Source of the DNA: Bacteroidota bacterium
GTDB taxonomy: Bacteria; Bacteroidota; Bacteroidia; Chitinophagales; Chitinophagaceae
DNA length: 59,599 nt
Direction: 5' to 3'
Assembly: GCA_023433345.1 (NCBI GenBank)
Contig: JAEZDA010000014.1
Coordinates: 1-59,599 of the forward strand
The position numbers and the translations under genes were made by a program. The notes beneath the pieces are model-generated. The model saw nothing but the letters and a program-made list of their open reading frames with translations, had not been told where the DNA came from and ran no database searches. Positions within the stretch are counted from its first letter, which is position 1, and every line of letters starts with the position of its first letter. This document shows, piece by piece, positions 59,283 to 59,599 of this stretch.

Positions 59283-59599
59283 TTATTCTTCAAAGAAAGT
59301 GGAAACCTTTGGATCTGCGCTTCGTGACAACGTCTCAAAATCTCCTTCTGCATAACATTTTCCATCGATCAGCATCAGGATGCGGTCTCCGGCCAGCTTA
59401 ACACAATTCATATCATGTGATATGATTACCGCAGCGGTTTGATATTTCGCCCTTATACTGTTTATGAGGGCAATGATCTCCCTTGATGTCACGGGATCAA
59501 GGCCGGTAGTTGGTTCATCGTAAAGGATGATGTCGGGCTTCAGGATCAATGTTCTTGCAAGTGCAATGCGCTTCCGCATACCACCGGAGAGCTCTGCGG
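59283..59599 (-). CDS. MlaF-like ABC transporter ATP-binding protein, C-terminal part (truncated by window edge)
   Basis: The frame runs off the end of the window. Visible are the ABC signature 'AELSGGMRKRIALARTLI', Walker B 'DIILYDEPTTGLDP', D-loop and switch His 'AVIISHDMNCVKLAGDRILMLIDG'. The LSGGM-x-KR form and the following MCE gene identify it as the ATPase of the lipid transport system. The Walker A half is outside the window. Confidence 0.9.
   Translation of the reverse strand, partial: AELSGGMRKRIALARTLILKPDIILYDEPTTGLDPVTSREIIALINSIRAKYQTAAVIISHDMNCVKLAGDRILMLIDGKCYAEGDFETLSRSADPKVSTFFEE

Overview
The window is a bacterial chromosome segment from a Bacteroidota organism, most like the Chitinophagaceae/Sphingobacteriia. 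The evidence is protein family content (a type IX secretion C-terminal domain protein, fused CcoN-CcoO, clade II NosZ, Rrf2 and Crp regulators of Bacteroidota type, DUF2911, DUF6766), absence of Shine-Dalgarno sequences, and many promoters matching the Bacteroidota -7 box TAnnTTTG. It is mostly ordinary dense gene content. No prophage, insertion sequence, rRNA or CRISPR array was seen.

Layout. 1-11.2 kb: a truncated TonB receptor, a PdeM-like phosphoesterase, an HNH protein, proline dehydrogenase, a hotdog thioesterase, an esterase/ATP-grasp/GCS2 amidoligase module, a large secreted repeat protein, tRNA-Arg(ACG), a histidine phosphatase and an intradiol-dioxygenase-like lipoprotein. 11.4-24 kb: a microaerobic respiration block. 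A PAS histidine kinase and a receiver-Crp fusion regulator face a complete cbb3 oxidase operon on the minus strand (ccoI, ccoS, fused ccoNO, ccoQ, ccoP, a ccoG split in two reading frames, fixH, a TauE/SafE protein, a small unknown), with a fasciclin lipoprotein diverging from it. 24-35.7 kb: small stress and repair genes, including DNA ligase D, PncC, a YciF-like ferritin fold protein, an SDR/ADH pair and DUF488.

35.3-53 kb: a nitrogen-oxide block. Minus strand: a c-type cytochrome and nosZ, then after a large stem-loop nosL-D-F-Y and a hemerythrin. A Crp/Fnr regulator and an unassigned 12-helix membrane protein diverge from it. Next come an Rrf2 regulator, a NorB-like subunit that lacks several canonical iron-B ligands, and norC. 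A second plus-strand operon carries Ric/ScdA (fused to DUF2249), a lipoprotein, a DUF1858/DUF2249 protein, another unassigned polytopic protein with an HxH motif, a MIP18-type Fe-S factor and a second Rrf2 regulator. A tryptophanase diverges from it across a perfect 10+10 bp palindrome. 53-59.6 kb: a holin-like protein, a Ca-type P-ATPase, a CoA-transferase, a tandem universal stress protein, and the start of an Mla/MCE lipid transport operon.

Taken together the window encodes a low-oxygen respiratory programme: high-affinity O2 reduction, N2O reduction and NO handling, with redox regulators next to the genes they probably control. No nitrite or nitrate reductase is present here. The most unusual parts are the ligand-poor NorB, the Ric/DUF2249/membrane-protein operon with its palindrome, the nosZ-nosL stem-loop, the split ccoG and the ccoI gene without a normal start codon. 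All functional calls rest on reading motifs by eye; no database search was run.
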